From Hyphococcus sp. (lineage in GTDB: Bacteria > Pseudomonadota > Alphaproteobacteria > Caulobacterales > Parvularculaceae), in contig JANQOV010000095.1 of the NCBI GenBank assembly GCA_028285645.1, positions 1-55,026 on the forward strand: a DNA stretch of 55,026 nt, read 5' to 3'. The notes beneath the pieces are model-generated. The model saw only the letters and a list, made by a program, of their open reading frames with translations, made no database searches and was not told where the DNA came from. Numbering within the stretch: position 1 is the first letter of the stretch; each line of letters begins with the position of its first letter. This document shows positions 32,840-41,471 of this stretch, piece after piece. The position numbers and the translations under genes were made by a program.

Positions 32840-33757
32840 CTACTTCTTGCGGTCGTCTAACGTGCGTGCGAACAACGACACTGCCTCAAACGCTAAGTAC
32901 ACGGATAACTCGGCCGTAATTCCTCCGATGTCCTGGGGTGGTGAAAATTCTACTATATCCGCGCCGACGACATTCAAACCGTCAAGCTTGCGGATCATTC
33001 GAATAGCTTCATACGAAGTGAAGCCCCCTGGCACCCTTACGCCGGTGCCAGGAGCATATACTGGATCAACACCATCGATACAGAATGAGATATAGGCGGG
33101 GTGATGACCGATTATTTCGTGTGCTTTTGCGACTGCGCCATCAGTCCCGAGGTCGTAAAGCTCGTCGATATCAATGATTGTTACACCAACGCTTTTAGCC
33201 CAATCGATATGGTCACGTCGCCCCATCGCTCCGCGAATACCGATTTCGACTACGCGCCTAGGATCAAGTACGCCTTCTTCAATAGCACGCCTGAAAGGCG
33301 TAGATGAAACAAGATTGCTCCCCATTGATATATCTACCGTGTCCGGGTGTGCGTCAAAGAGTACAAGCCCAAGGGGCCGTTTCCGACCGAGCGCACGCAA
33401 TATAGGCAATGTAACAAGATGATCGCCGCCAAGCCCTAACGGAAGCGCGCCGGCATCGACGAAATTGTTATAGTAAGCCTCGATGTCTTTGAGAGCCGCT
33501 TCCTTATCAAAATAGTCGAGATCAAGATCGCCTAAGTCTGCAATTTTGCAAATGTCAAATGGTGATTTCTCCATCGACTGATGATATCGCCGCGGCCAGG
33601 CCATTCCGGCCTTGCGAATCTCCAAAGGGCCAAGGCGGGCCCGCCCACCACTTGTCGTGCCAAGGTCAAAAGGTAGGCCAATAATACCCACATCGAGCTC
33701 ACTGGGATCGTCAGCATAGGGGATTTGCAGGAATGTAGGCACCGGTCTCATTGTCAT
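32840..33757 (-). CDS. Agmatinase/arginase-family ureohydrolase with an altered metal ligand
   Basis: A 305-residue ureohydrolase. Metal-binding motifs are GLGGDHLVTLP, VLFDAHPDTVD and SFCIDGVDPVYAPGTG, and the end has GADIVEFSPPQD. In the canonical family the last motif is SxDxDxxDP, both aspartates binding manganese; here the first is cysteine (codon TGT), so the binuclear site is altered. The enzyme might use another metal, hydrolyse a different guanidino compound, or be impaired. It releases urea from a guanidino group in normal members. Start 33757 (or ATG 33751). It lies 37 bases upstream of the peptidase gene and is probably cotranscribed with it. Confidence 0.87.
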   Translation of the reverse strand: MTMRPVPTFLQIPYADDPSELDVGIIGLPFDLGTTSGGRARLGPLEIRKAGMAWPRRYHQSMEKSPFDICKIADLGDLDLDYFDKEAALKDIEAYYNNFVDAGALPLGLGGDHLVTLPILRALGRKRPLGLVLFDAHPDTVDISMGSNLVSSTPFRRAIEEGVLDPRRVVEIGIRGAMGRRDHIDWAKSVGVTIIDIDELYDLGTDGAVAKAHEIIGHHPAYISFCIDGVDPVYAPGTGVRVPGGFTSYEAIRMIRKLDGLNVVGADIVEFSPPQDIGGITAELSVYLAFEAVSLFARTLDDRKK

Positions 33758-34165
33758 GCTTTCGTGTCTCTTTTTCGACTTCCCTCAATGTACAATTTCT
33801 TTTCAGAATTAGCAGCTATAATTACCGTAGATCGGTTCGTCGTCTCCAAACTCTCCCGACGATAAACCATTGTTACACTCCAGTACTTCAATTGATTTTC
33901 TATTGGACATCAATCATTTCATTTTCGCAAAACATTCTTCCCCTCCCTGAACTAGCGCCGCGAAATACAAAGATCGCGGTAGGCGAACCAAAATGCGCGC
34001 AGCAATTGGAGCAGCCGGTGAATCATAAATCGAGGCGAATTTCCGCCCCGAAATATAAAACCCTCCCCCGAACAATTCTTGTGCGAACTTGTTGGGGGAG
34101 GTAGCCAAATTTCCGGTATTAAAAAGCCAAAGCGACAAGCGGCCTGGCTCTGAAGTCGAGGTTAC
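33758..34165. other. Non-coding interval between ureohydrolase and TonB receptor genes
   Basis: No gene-like frame. It contains the terminator of the TonB receptor gene (34050-34101) and, nearer the ureohydrolase start, AT-rich sequence that probably holds the promoter for the ureohydrolase-peptidase-DUF819-SDR run. Confidence 0.55.
34050..34101 (-). terminator. Rho-independent terminator of the TonB receptor gene
   Basis: On the minus strand CCTCCCCCAACAA (34101-34089) pairs with TTGTTCGGGGGAGG (34075-34062), allowing one bulged base, and is followed by GTTTTATATTT. It lies about 65 bases after the receptor's stop, which fits an intrinsic terminator. Confidence 0.85.
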
Positions 34166-36574
34166 CTAGAAAGAGAAAGTCGCGCCGAACTTGAATAATT
34201 GCCGATCAATGAGCGTTATGCCGAATGTAGGAGAGCCCTGCTTTTGCACTAGTATATCTTCATCCGTCACATTGATGGCGTTCGCGTATAACCTGAGCCC
34301 TTCAAGCGCCCCTGTAAAACCCGCATAGGAGACATTCAAGTCTAACCGCGTGTGGGCACCATCGATCAATGATGCAGGCGTCTCGCCAACTGGACTGAAT
34401 GGTGGAAGACGTCGTAGCGCATCGTTAAATGCATAATCGCCGCTTACTTTGATTGTACCGCCTATTCGAAGGCCGTCTAATGGACCATCAAGAAACTCAT
34501 ATGTCGTCGTCAAAGCACCCAGATGATCGGGCATCGATCGTGGCGTTGCAAAGAAAGGAAACTGCAATTCGCCAGTAGCGGGATCAATCGTGTCATCGGT
34601 AATCTCACCGTCAAACCACGTGTAATTAAATGCGACGTTCCAGCCTGGCAGCACTTCGCCAATCAAATCAACCTCAACACCTCGACTCTTTTGTGTCCCA
34701 TTGGCTACTGGAAACTGCGCGTCCGCAAAGTTCCCAACTGCCGAACCTGCTGTGTTGATATTTTCGATGTCATTATCAAAATACGCAACTGAGAAACCAG
34801 CCGCCCCCTCAAACAACTCAGCTTTAAGACCGAATTCGTATGCGTTCATAGTTTGAGGAAGAAATCTCACAACTCCGTCGCTGTCAGTGACGATTTGCGG
34901 CTGGAAACTTTCGGTATAACTGAAGTAGGCTTTCGCATCATTGACGAACCCTACATCGTCAATCACGTCATATGTTATGCCGGCACGAGTAACGATTTCC
35001 CTGAATTTACCATCTGGGGGCGTTCCACCCAAAGGCGCTCGTCGAAGGTCGCCATCATGAACTAATAGCCCTGCCAGCACCTCTACCCGATCAATCGGTC
35101 TTAGGAGCAGTTGAAAACTACCTTTGAAGTCCGTAGATTCTGTTGTCGCGCCAAACGTACCTTGTATTGCGGGATCTCTCTCTGGAGAAAAGACGGGGAC
35201 AAAGGGTGTCCCATCAACGAAGCGTGGTTGTACCCCGTCAAAAACGCCATCAGCATACAGGTCAACACTTGCAACCCCCACCCCAACAGAATTTAGGCTC
35301 TCAAAGACGTTTGGTCGGAGTGAATCATTGTATTCAAAGGCCGCGAAGAAACTATGCTCGCGACCCAAAAGTTCAAAATCGCCCCCTAAGCTGAGATTGA
35401 AGGAAAGTTCCTTGCTGCTCCTATCGGTGTCATAGGTATAGATCGCCAATTCATCGAGCGCACGCCCGCCACGACCAAGGCCAGTTCCATAGAACATCGT
35501 GACGTCCCAATCGTTCTGAGATACCAATGCTGATGCTGTCGCGACCCAATCGTTGCCAAAGGTATGTTCAATTTCGGCCAGAACGTGATCGAGAACCAAC
35601 TCCTCTCGAGATTGATTGGGATTGCTGAAATACCAAACATCAGCATCAAAATTGGGCAAAACCTCCTGCGGCAAAGCAAGGCCGCCATTGGGTAGTGTGA
35701 CTAACGAGCCGCCGTCAACCGGATCGCCGTTCAGCTCCTGGTGATAATACCACACGGTGGCAGTTGTTTGCGGCGTTATATCCCAAGCAAGGGACCCTAA
35801 TACCGTCGTTGTCTCCTGCTCGATGTTAAAATTCTCAATGTCATATGGTAAATTCAGATTGTCATATCTGATTGTGAATCTGCCCCTTAGCGCGCCGTCA
35901 GTGCCCGGCAATTCCCCGGTAGTATCCAGCTTATAGCTTTGCGAGCCGTAGTGATCAAACTCAGTGCCGAATTCTGTAAAGCCATCCGCCCTTGGCCTCT
36001 TCAGTACACTGTTGATTTCGCCACCGAAAGAACCAGTAACGCCATACACCACACTCGCGGGACCGCGTACTATTTCGACCCGCTCGACCATATATCCTTC
36101 AACAGAAGTAGCGTCCAAGCTGTTCACAAGACCGTTGATGCGCTGATTTACGTTGATAATACCGCGCAGACTTATTTGCTCATTGCCAAACCCAACACCA
36201 CTCTTTTGCACACCCGGCACAAGATCTGTTGCATCGTAAATATTGATTGCCCCAATTGTATCCAACAATTCCGGAGTGATTACGGAAATAGATTGCGGCG
36301 TGTCGACCAGCTTCATCTTCAGCCCAGTAGCCGCATCTGATTCATCGGGCCGAAACTGTCTAGCAATGCCGCGAACAATAATCTGATCAGTAGGTTGGTC
36401 GGCCTCCGATTCTGTGTCCTGACCAAAGGCGTGACCGCTCGCAACCATTTGCGCTGAGACTAGAGCCGTTGATGCAAGAAGAGCTTTAAAGCGGCGCTTA
36501 GCGCTCACCGAATTTTCTCGCAAATGAATAGCCGTAGCAGCTCCAGAAGTTTTCTCGGTTGTTATCTTTAGCAT
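34166..36574 (-). CDS. TonB-dependent outer-membrane receptor (siderophore-receptor type)
   Basis: An 802-residue TonB-dependent receptor. An export signal (residues about 25-53, ending HAFGQD) is followed by a TonB box-like QIIVRGI, the plug domain (DTPQSISVITPELLDTIGAI, VRGPASVVYGV) and a 22-strand barrel with the C-terminal phenylalanine FGATFSF. The plug resembles siderophore receptors (FhuA/FhuE class), but nearby genes for siderophore use are lacking, so the ligand may be another compound such as a peptide. Start ATG at 36574 has GAGGGGA; the ATG-less extension to 36604 is not used. It has its own terminator and a large divergent intergenic region upstream. Confidence 0.93.
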   Translation of the reverse strand: MLKITTEKTSGAATAIHLRENSVSAKRRFKALLASTALVSAQMVASGHAFGQDTESEADQPTDQIIVRGIARQFRPDESDAATGLKMKLVDTPQSISVITPELLDTIGAINIYDATDLVPGVQKSGVGFGNEQISLRGIINVNQRINGLVNSLDATSVEGYMVERVEIVRGPASVVYGVTGSFGGEINSVLKRPRADGFTEFGTEFDHYGSQSYKLDTTGELPGTDGALRGRFTIRYDNLNLPYDIENFNIEQETTTVLGSLAWDITPQTTATVWYYHQELNGDPVDGGSLVTLPNGGLALPQEVLPNFDADVWYFSNPNQSREELVLDHVLAEIEHTFGNDWVATASALVSQNDWDVTMFYGTGLGRGGRALDELAIYTYDTDRSSKELSFNLSLGGDFELLGREHSFFAAFEYNDSLRPNVFESLNSVGVGVASVDLYADGVFDGVQPRFVDGTPFVPVFSPERDPAIQGTFGATTESTDFKGSFQLLLRPIDRVEVLAGLLVHDGDLRRAPLGGTPPDGKFREIVTRAGITYDVIDDVGFVNDAKAYFSYTESFQPQIVTDSDGVVRFLPQTMNAYEFGLKAELFEGAAGFSVAYFDNDIENINTAGSAVGNFADAQFPVANGTQKSRGVEVDLIGEVLPGWNVAFNYTWFDGEITDDTIDPATGELQFPFFATPRSMPDHLGALTTTYEFLDGPLDGLRIGGTIKVSGDYAFNDALRRLPPFSPVGETPASLIDGAHTRLDLNVSYAGFTGALEGLRLYANAINVTDEDILVQKQGSPTFGITLIDRQLFKFGATFSF

Positions 36575-37053
36575 CGTTCTAAATCCCCTCGCTTCGCAAA
36601 CCAATCAGCCATCCGGTCACTGCGATAAGTCAAAACAGCGACACCACTTTATTGGCTCAAAATCGTCAATCTGCGTAAAAAATTGATCGATTTAGCGAAG
36701 GTGAGAGTTTTGGTGATATGGGTCAACGCATCAAAATTCATGGCGCTATGATACAAAGTTAAGCAGAATACCGGATAGCGTTAAACGCCCTAAAAAACAT
36801 AGTAGCCATGGCCTTTGGCGGCCGAAACTAGCCTTGCCAGAAGGGGCTTCGTAAAACCCTTGCGGTTTCCACAACATACCCACTTCCACCAGATCCATCT
36901 TTCGGACAAAGATAAATCATGTTTACATAAAAACCATCGACGCTATCGCGATTTGCAGACATGTTGTCGTTGGATATTTTTTCAAAATGTTCCCTCGGCA
37001 AAGTAAAGGCTCGCTACGAAATTCCCGCGACTGATTTGGTTGAAAACAATACC
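36575..37053. other. Divergent promoter region between TonB receptor and TPR-sulfotransferase genes
   Basis: About 480 bases with no gene-like frame apart from a possible N-terminal extension of the sulfotransferase frame from 36961. It should hold the promoters for both divergent genes. I see no clear Fur box, which would have been expected for an iron-regulated receptor. Confidence 0.5.
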
Positions 37054-38730
37054 ATGACGAAAAACCCGACAATTAAACAGGGCATTGCATTGCAACGTGA
37101 GGGAAATCTTCGGGGCGCGGCTAGCCTCTACCGCGAAGTGCTTAATGCTGAAAAAGAGAACGCAGAAGCACTACACTATCTAGGTCTAGTCCACTATCAA
37201 TTAGGAGAGTTAGACCAAGCGGACACATTAATTACCCGGTCGCTAGATATCGACTCGTCATGCGCCAACACCTGTAATGATTTAGGTATGGTTAAAGTTG
37301 CGCTAAAGCAATACGCTGAAGCTTTACCGCATTTCGCGCGCGCACTGAGACTCAAATCAAATCATACTGACGCTTTAAGTAATCTCGCTATCGCACTCAA
37401 AAAGTTGCACCGTTTTGAACAAGCCATTCCTGTGTGCAAACGTTTATTAGAGCTAAATCCACAATCAGCTCAAACTCACTGCGATCTCGCCGAAGCTCAA
37501 TATCATACTTCTCGCCTGGCTGACGCTATTCACAATTACAAAAAGGCCATTGAACTCGATCCCGATTGTAAGCAGGCGCGCACTGGACTCGGTGAAGCTT
37601 TAGAATCCGACGGCAAATTTAAGCAGTCGAAATTGCAGTACTTAGCTGTCCTGCGGCGAAATGCACATGATCCCGGAGCATTGGCAAAGTTGTTACAATT
37701 GCGCGAGGGAACTATTGACGAGAAGTGGGTCACATGTGCGCGTGATCTGGTGAATAGCGAAACGATTGAACGTGAAGACAAAACTCGCCTCTGTATTGCT
37801 TTGGGGCATTACTTTGACAGAAACAAAGCGTACGATGATGCTTTTCGTTACTTAGAACTGGGTTACAGTGCCCAACTAGAAAGTGAGCCAGCCTTCAACA
37901 GTGCTGAATTTTCGAAGGCTGTTGAGATCCTAATTGAACTTTTCTCAAAAGAATTCTTTCAAACAGCCCCTACCTCTCAAGTTGAGAGCGATCGGCCCAT
38001 ATTTATTCTCGGTATGCCACGATCAGGCACGACTCTTACCGAGCAAATACTAGCAAGTCATTCGAATGTGGTCGCTGCGGGGGAATTATCGATGTTATCG
38101 ATCGTCAGCCATCAAACACAAGAATTCTCGATGAATAACCAACCATATCCATATAGCCTTATCAATATTGATCACGCTGGCCTATCGAAGCTTGCTACAA
38201 TATACTTAAACCGTCTTAACGAAGTTTCCTCGACTGCACCTTTTGTTACAGATAAGTACCCGTTCAACTTCATGCTTGTCGCAGTAATTGCAGTACTGTT
38301 TCCAAAAGCGAAAATTATTCATTGTCGCCGGCACCCCATCGATAACTGCTTGTCGTGCTATTTCACGAGCTTTGCTGACCAAATAAAATTCGCCAACAGC
38401 CTGGAAACACTCGGCCGCTACTATTTGGATTATGATCGTTTAATGAAGCACTGGGATGACGTGTTACCTGGCCGAATCTTTGAAATGCAGTATGAAGATC
38501 TTATCAACGATACAAAGGGAAAAATTCTGGAACTATTGGAATACTGTCAGCTCGAGTGGGAAGAATCGTGCCTCACTTTTTATGAGACCAAAAGAGGTAT
38601 TCGCACACCTAGCCGTTGGCAAGTACGCCAACCCATATATGCCAGCTCTATGCAACGTTGGCGAAATTACGAAGAAAACCTAGCGCCGCTCAAACGCATG
38701 CTCATACCTTTGCTTAGCGAGAGTGGCTAG
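37054..38730 (+). CDS. TPR-repeat sulfotransferase
   Basis: A 558-residue protein. The N-terminal half consists of about six tetratricopeptide repeats (for example ALHYLGLVHYQLGELDQADT, NTCNDLGMVKVALKQYAEAL, AQTHCDLAEAQYHTSRLADA). The C-terminal half is a PAPS-dependent sulfotransferase: 5'-phosphosulfate loop FILGMPRSGTTLTEQIL, the HCRRHPIDNCLSCYF region containing the 3'-phosphate-binding arginine and serine, and WEESCLTFYETKR. TPR-sulfotransferases are common in alphaproteobacteria and modify unknown peptide, lipid or sugar targets. The start is uncertain: ATG 37054 is chosen although no strong site precedes it; an ATG at 36961 is in frame. A related gene lies at 41472. Confidence 0.85.
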   Translation: MTKNPTIKQGIALQREGNLRGAASLYREVLNAEKENAEALHYLGLVHYQLGELDQADTLITRSLDIDSSCANTCNDLGMVKVALKQYAEALPHFARALRLKSNHTDALSNLAIALKKLHRFEQAIPVCKRLLELNPQSAQTHCDLAEAQYHTSRLADAIHNYKKAIELDPDCKQARTGLGEALESDGKFKQSKLQYLAVLRRNAHDPGALAKLLQLREGTIDEKWVTCARDLVNSETIEREDKTRLCIALGHYFDRNKAYDDAFRYLELGYSAQLESEPAFNSAEFSKAVEILIELFSKEFFQTAPTSQVESDRPIFILGMPRSGTTLTEQILASHSNVVAAGELSMLSIVSHQTQEFSMNNQPYPYSLINIDHAGLSKLATIYLNRLNEVSSTAPFVTDKYPFNFMLVAVIAVLFPKAKIIHCRRHPIDNCLSCYFTSFADQIKFANSLETLGRYYLDYDRLMKHWDDVLPGRIFEMQYEDLINDTKGKILELLEYCQLEWEESCLTFYETKRGIRTPSRWQVRQPIYASSMQRWRNYEENLAPLKRMLIPLLSESG

Positions 38731-38859
38731 GGAGCGGGCGGGAATGAAGCCGTAAGGTCGACGTGAGATTTATGCACTCTTTTTGGCTAACGGGCCATTG
38801 ACGTTTCAATAGTCTGCAGTGCGAACTTGTCACCCAGCCAAACTATCGGAGAATCTTGA

Positions 38860-40227
38860 GTGAATACGTCAATAGCCGAAAGAATCGTAGCATTTGCAAA
38901 GAACGCTTCGTTCGAAGCTCTGCCTATTGAGGTTGTTCAAAAAGCGAAATTACTTCTCCTTGATACGATCGGAATTTGTATTGGTTCGACCACGATGGAC
39001 TTCGGTAAGGGGGCGATGCAAGTCGTTCACCACTGGAGTGGAATGCCAGAATGCACATTAATCGGAACAAACGATAAAGCCCCCGCCCACCACGCAGCAT
39101 TCCTTAACGGAATTCTCGCTCATGGACAGGATTACGATGATACCCACACCAAGGCCGTTATTCACCCGAGCGCTGCAATCGTGCCCGCAGTTCTCGCTAT
39201 TGCAGAGCGCAACAAATTAAGTGGAAACGATCTACTCTTAGCGTTGGTAATCGGCACTGAGATTGCAATCCGCATCGCCTTGCCAGCACGAGGAAGATTT
39301 CATGACCGTGGCATACACATGACGCCACTTTGCACTGTATTCAGTACCGCTCTCATCGCAGGCGTGTCACGTGGATTATCAGTTGGCCAAGTTGTTAACG
39401 CTATTGGGATATCTGGCAGTTTTGCCTTTGGACTCGCCGAATATATAAGAACCGGCGCATCCTCGAAACGTCTGCACGCTGGGTGGGCCGCTCACAGCGG
39501 CATCGTTGCCGCAGATTTTTGTGAAGTCGGGTATACCGGCCCAGAAACCATTATTGAAGGTTCCTTCGGCCTTTATGGGGCCTTTCTACATGGTGAAGAC
39601 GATATTGAATTCGAAACAATATTTGACAGAATTGGTGCCGATTGGGAGATGCTTGATGTTCGTCCGAAACTTTACCCGTGTTGCCACTACTTGCAAGCAT
39701 TTTTGGATTGCGCCGCAAACTTACGTGGCAATGGATTGAACCATAATCAGATTGGACGAATAGAATGTTACGTTGCGGAAAAGGCGGTTAGTACAATTTG
39801 TGAACCTTGGCATGCTAAATTGCAGCCAACAGATGGTTACAGCGCTCGATTTAGCTTGCCGTTTGCGGTCGCATTGATGTTCGAAAAGGGAAAAGCCAGG
39901 ACTGCAGAATTTGATGGTGAGTTATACAAAGACGAAAACGTTCGCGGATTTATGAAGAAGATCTGCTATTCCGTCGATGCAAATCTAAATTATCGTGATA
40001 TGCCCGCGCGAATAAAGATTACTTTCATCGACGGATCTAGCCGATCGTTTGCGATCGATGAAGTAAGAGGAGCTTCAAGCGATCCCTTTTCGCAAGATGA
40101 ATTACTAGGAAAGTTTTTTGATACTACATCAAATCTGCACACTAAAAAAAGTGAGAGGCTTGCTGATTCGATTCTGAGGCTCGAACAACTAGACGACATA
40201 AATGATTTGTTTGCCGACGTGTTTTAA
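38860..40227 (+). CDS. MmgE/PrpD family protein (second copy)
   Basis: A 455-residue MmgE/PrpD protein: LLLDTIGICIGSTT, ILAHGQDYDDTHTKAVIHPSAAIVPAVLA and HMTPLCTVFSTALIAG in the helical half, YPCCHYLQAFLDC and GYSARFSLPFAVA in the second. It is diverged from the copy at 22587, sharing the family motifs but little else, and may act on a different organic acid. The start is a GTG at 38860 with CGGAG nine bases upstream. It lies between a TPR-sulfotransferase and an exported metallo-beta-lactamase-fold enzyme, all rightward. The reaction cannot be named. Confidence 0.88.
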   Translation: MNTSIAERIVAFAKNASFEALPIEVVQKAKLLLLDTIGICIGSTTMDFGKGAMQVVHHWSGMPECTLIGTNDKAPAHHAAFLNGILAHGQDYDDTHTKAVIHPSAAIVPAVLAIAERNKLSGNDLLLALVIGTEIAIRIALPARGRFHDRGIHMTPLCTVFSTALIAGVSRGLSVGQVVNAIGISGSFAFGLAEYIRTGASSKRLHAGWAAHSGIVAADFCEVGYTGPETIIEGSFGLYGAFLHGEDDIEFETIFDRIGADWEMLDVRPKLYPCCHYLQAFLDCAANLRGNGLNHNQIGRIECYVAEKAVSTICEPWHAKLQPTDGYSARFSLPFAVALMFEKGKARTAEFDGELYKDENVRGFMKKICYSVDANLNYRDMPARIKITFIDGSSRSFAIDEVRGASSDPFSQDELLGKFFDTTSNLHTKKSERLADSILRLEQLDDINDLFADVF

Positions 40228-40634
40228 TCATTATGTATGTTTGATGGGGCTATTATCATACTAAAGGGCTCACTCTCATTTTCCTAGATCATTCGCGTTT
40301 CACGTTCGATGATGATGTGCATGGAAATGTGCTTCAAGCGTGACTGTGTAATTGTGTCTAAACGGGTGCGCTTTATGGATAAAATACCGTTTATAATAGC
40401 TTGTCGCGGCCGCGAAGTTTATGTCTTCCAAGATAACTGATTCAACTTGACTTACAAATACTATCGAAGTCATTACATATCTCTAATTGCATAATATGAT
40501 TTGAAGATTTCCAATTTCAGTGACTTTTGTTTTGCGTCCTTTGAAACTCCCGGTGATCTACGTTGACATTTGATACAGAATTGTTTTGCTCTCGGTATGT
40601 TTGCGACTCTACGGCCATAATAAAGACGCTGAGC
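40228..40634. other. AT-rich non-coding interval upstream of the exported MBL-fold gene
   Basis: About 400 bases without a gene-like frame. It contains a TATAAT at about 40390-40395 that could be a promoter -10 element, but no well-placed -35 box is visible. The start of the downstream gene could extend to a TTG at 40563. Confidence 0.45.
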
Positions 40635-41459
40635 ATGTTTCAGCGTCTGCTCTTGGGTGCCGTAATTTCCATTATCGGATGTCTGGGCGCCAATGCCGAT
40701 GACCGTTATAGTATTCATGCGATTCACGTCGCCACACTAAACGACCTGTCACTCGCAAGATTCATTGAGGGTGAAGATAAAGAAAAGAAAATCGATTTCG
40801 CCGTTTACATTTGGCTATTAAGATCTAACGAACGCAACATTCTCTTCGATGCCGGATTTTACAAAGATAAATGGTTTCATGACCGTGATATCTCTAACTA
40901 CGTAAGACCCGATAAAGCAGTCGAGTTGGCCGGCATTACCGCTGACCAAGTAACGGACATTGTAATAAGTCATGTACATTGGGATCATATGGAGGGGACG
41001 TTCCTTTTTCCGAATGCCCAACTCTGGATACAACGTGAGGAACTCGAATTCTATGCTGGTCGCGGGTATCAGCTAGAAGAACAAGAAGTTGATGTCGACG
41101 AGATGGTACAATTAATTCGTAAGAATGCAGCCGGTATGGTCAAACTGATAGAGGGCGACAATGTAGAAATAATTCCCGGCCTGAAAGTCTATACTGGCGG
41201 AAAACATACTTACGGTTCCCAGTATCTACTGATAGAAAACGAGCAAAATTGGATTCTTACGTCAGATAACGCTTATTTGTATCGAAATATCGAGGACCAA
41301 ATTCCCATTGGAGTCGCCGTCGATAAGAAGAGAAATCTCGCAGCAATTAAGCGAATGATTGGTTTAGCCGGCGATCAATCTCGGGTGCTGCCAGGGCATG
41401 ATATGGAAATTCGCCGCCGCTTCCCAACATCGAACAACATAACTACCATTGTTGAGTAA
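40635..41459 (+). CDS. Exported metallo-beta-lactamase-fold hydrolase (lactonase-like)
   Basis: A 274-residue enzyme. The ATG at 40635 gives a clean signal peptide, MFQRLLLGAVISIIGCLGANA, cut before DDRY; a TTG at 40563 would bury it. The mature protein has the metal-binding HxHxDH motif in SHVHWDHMEG, then GGKHTYGSQYL, the aspartate in LTSDNAYLY and the histidine in LPGHDME. The arrangement is like N-acyl-homoserine lactonases (AiiA type) and other secreted lactonases or esterases. It would act in the periplasm or outside. It follows the PrpD gene by 400 bases, with a convergent TPR-sulfotransferase after it. Confidence 0.87.
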   Translation: MFQRLLLGAVISIIGCLGANADDRYSIHAIHVATLNDLSLARFIEGEDKEKKIDFAVYIWLLRSNERNILFDAGFYKDKWFHDRDISNYVRPDKAVELAGITADQVTDIVISHVHWDHMEGTFLFPNAQLWIQREELEFYAGRGYQLEEQEVDVDEMVQLIRKNAAGMVKLIEGDNVEIIPGLKVYTGGKHTYGSQYLLIENEQNWILTSDNAYLYRNIEDQIPIGVAVDKKRNLAAIKRMIGLAGDQSRVLPGHDMEIRRRFPTSNNITTIVE

Positions 41460-41471
41460 CTATATAGCCTG

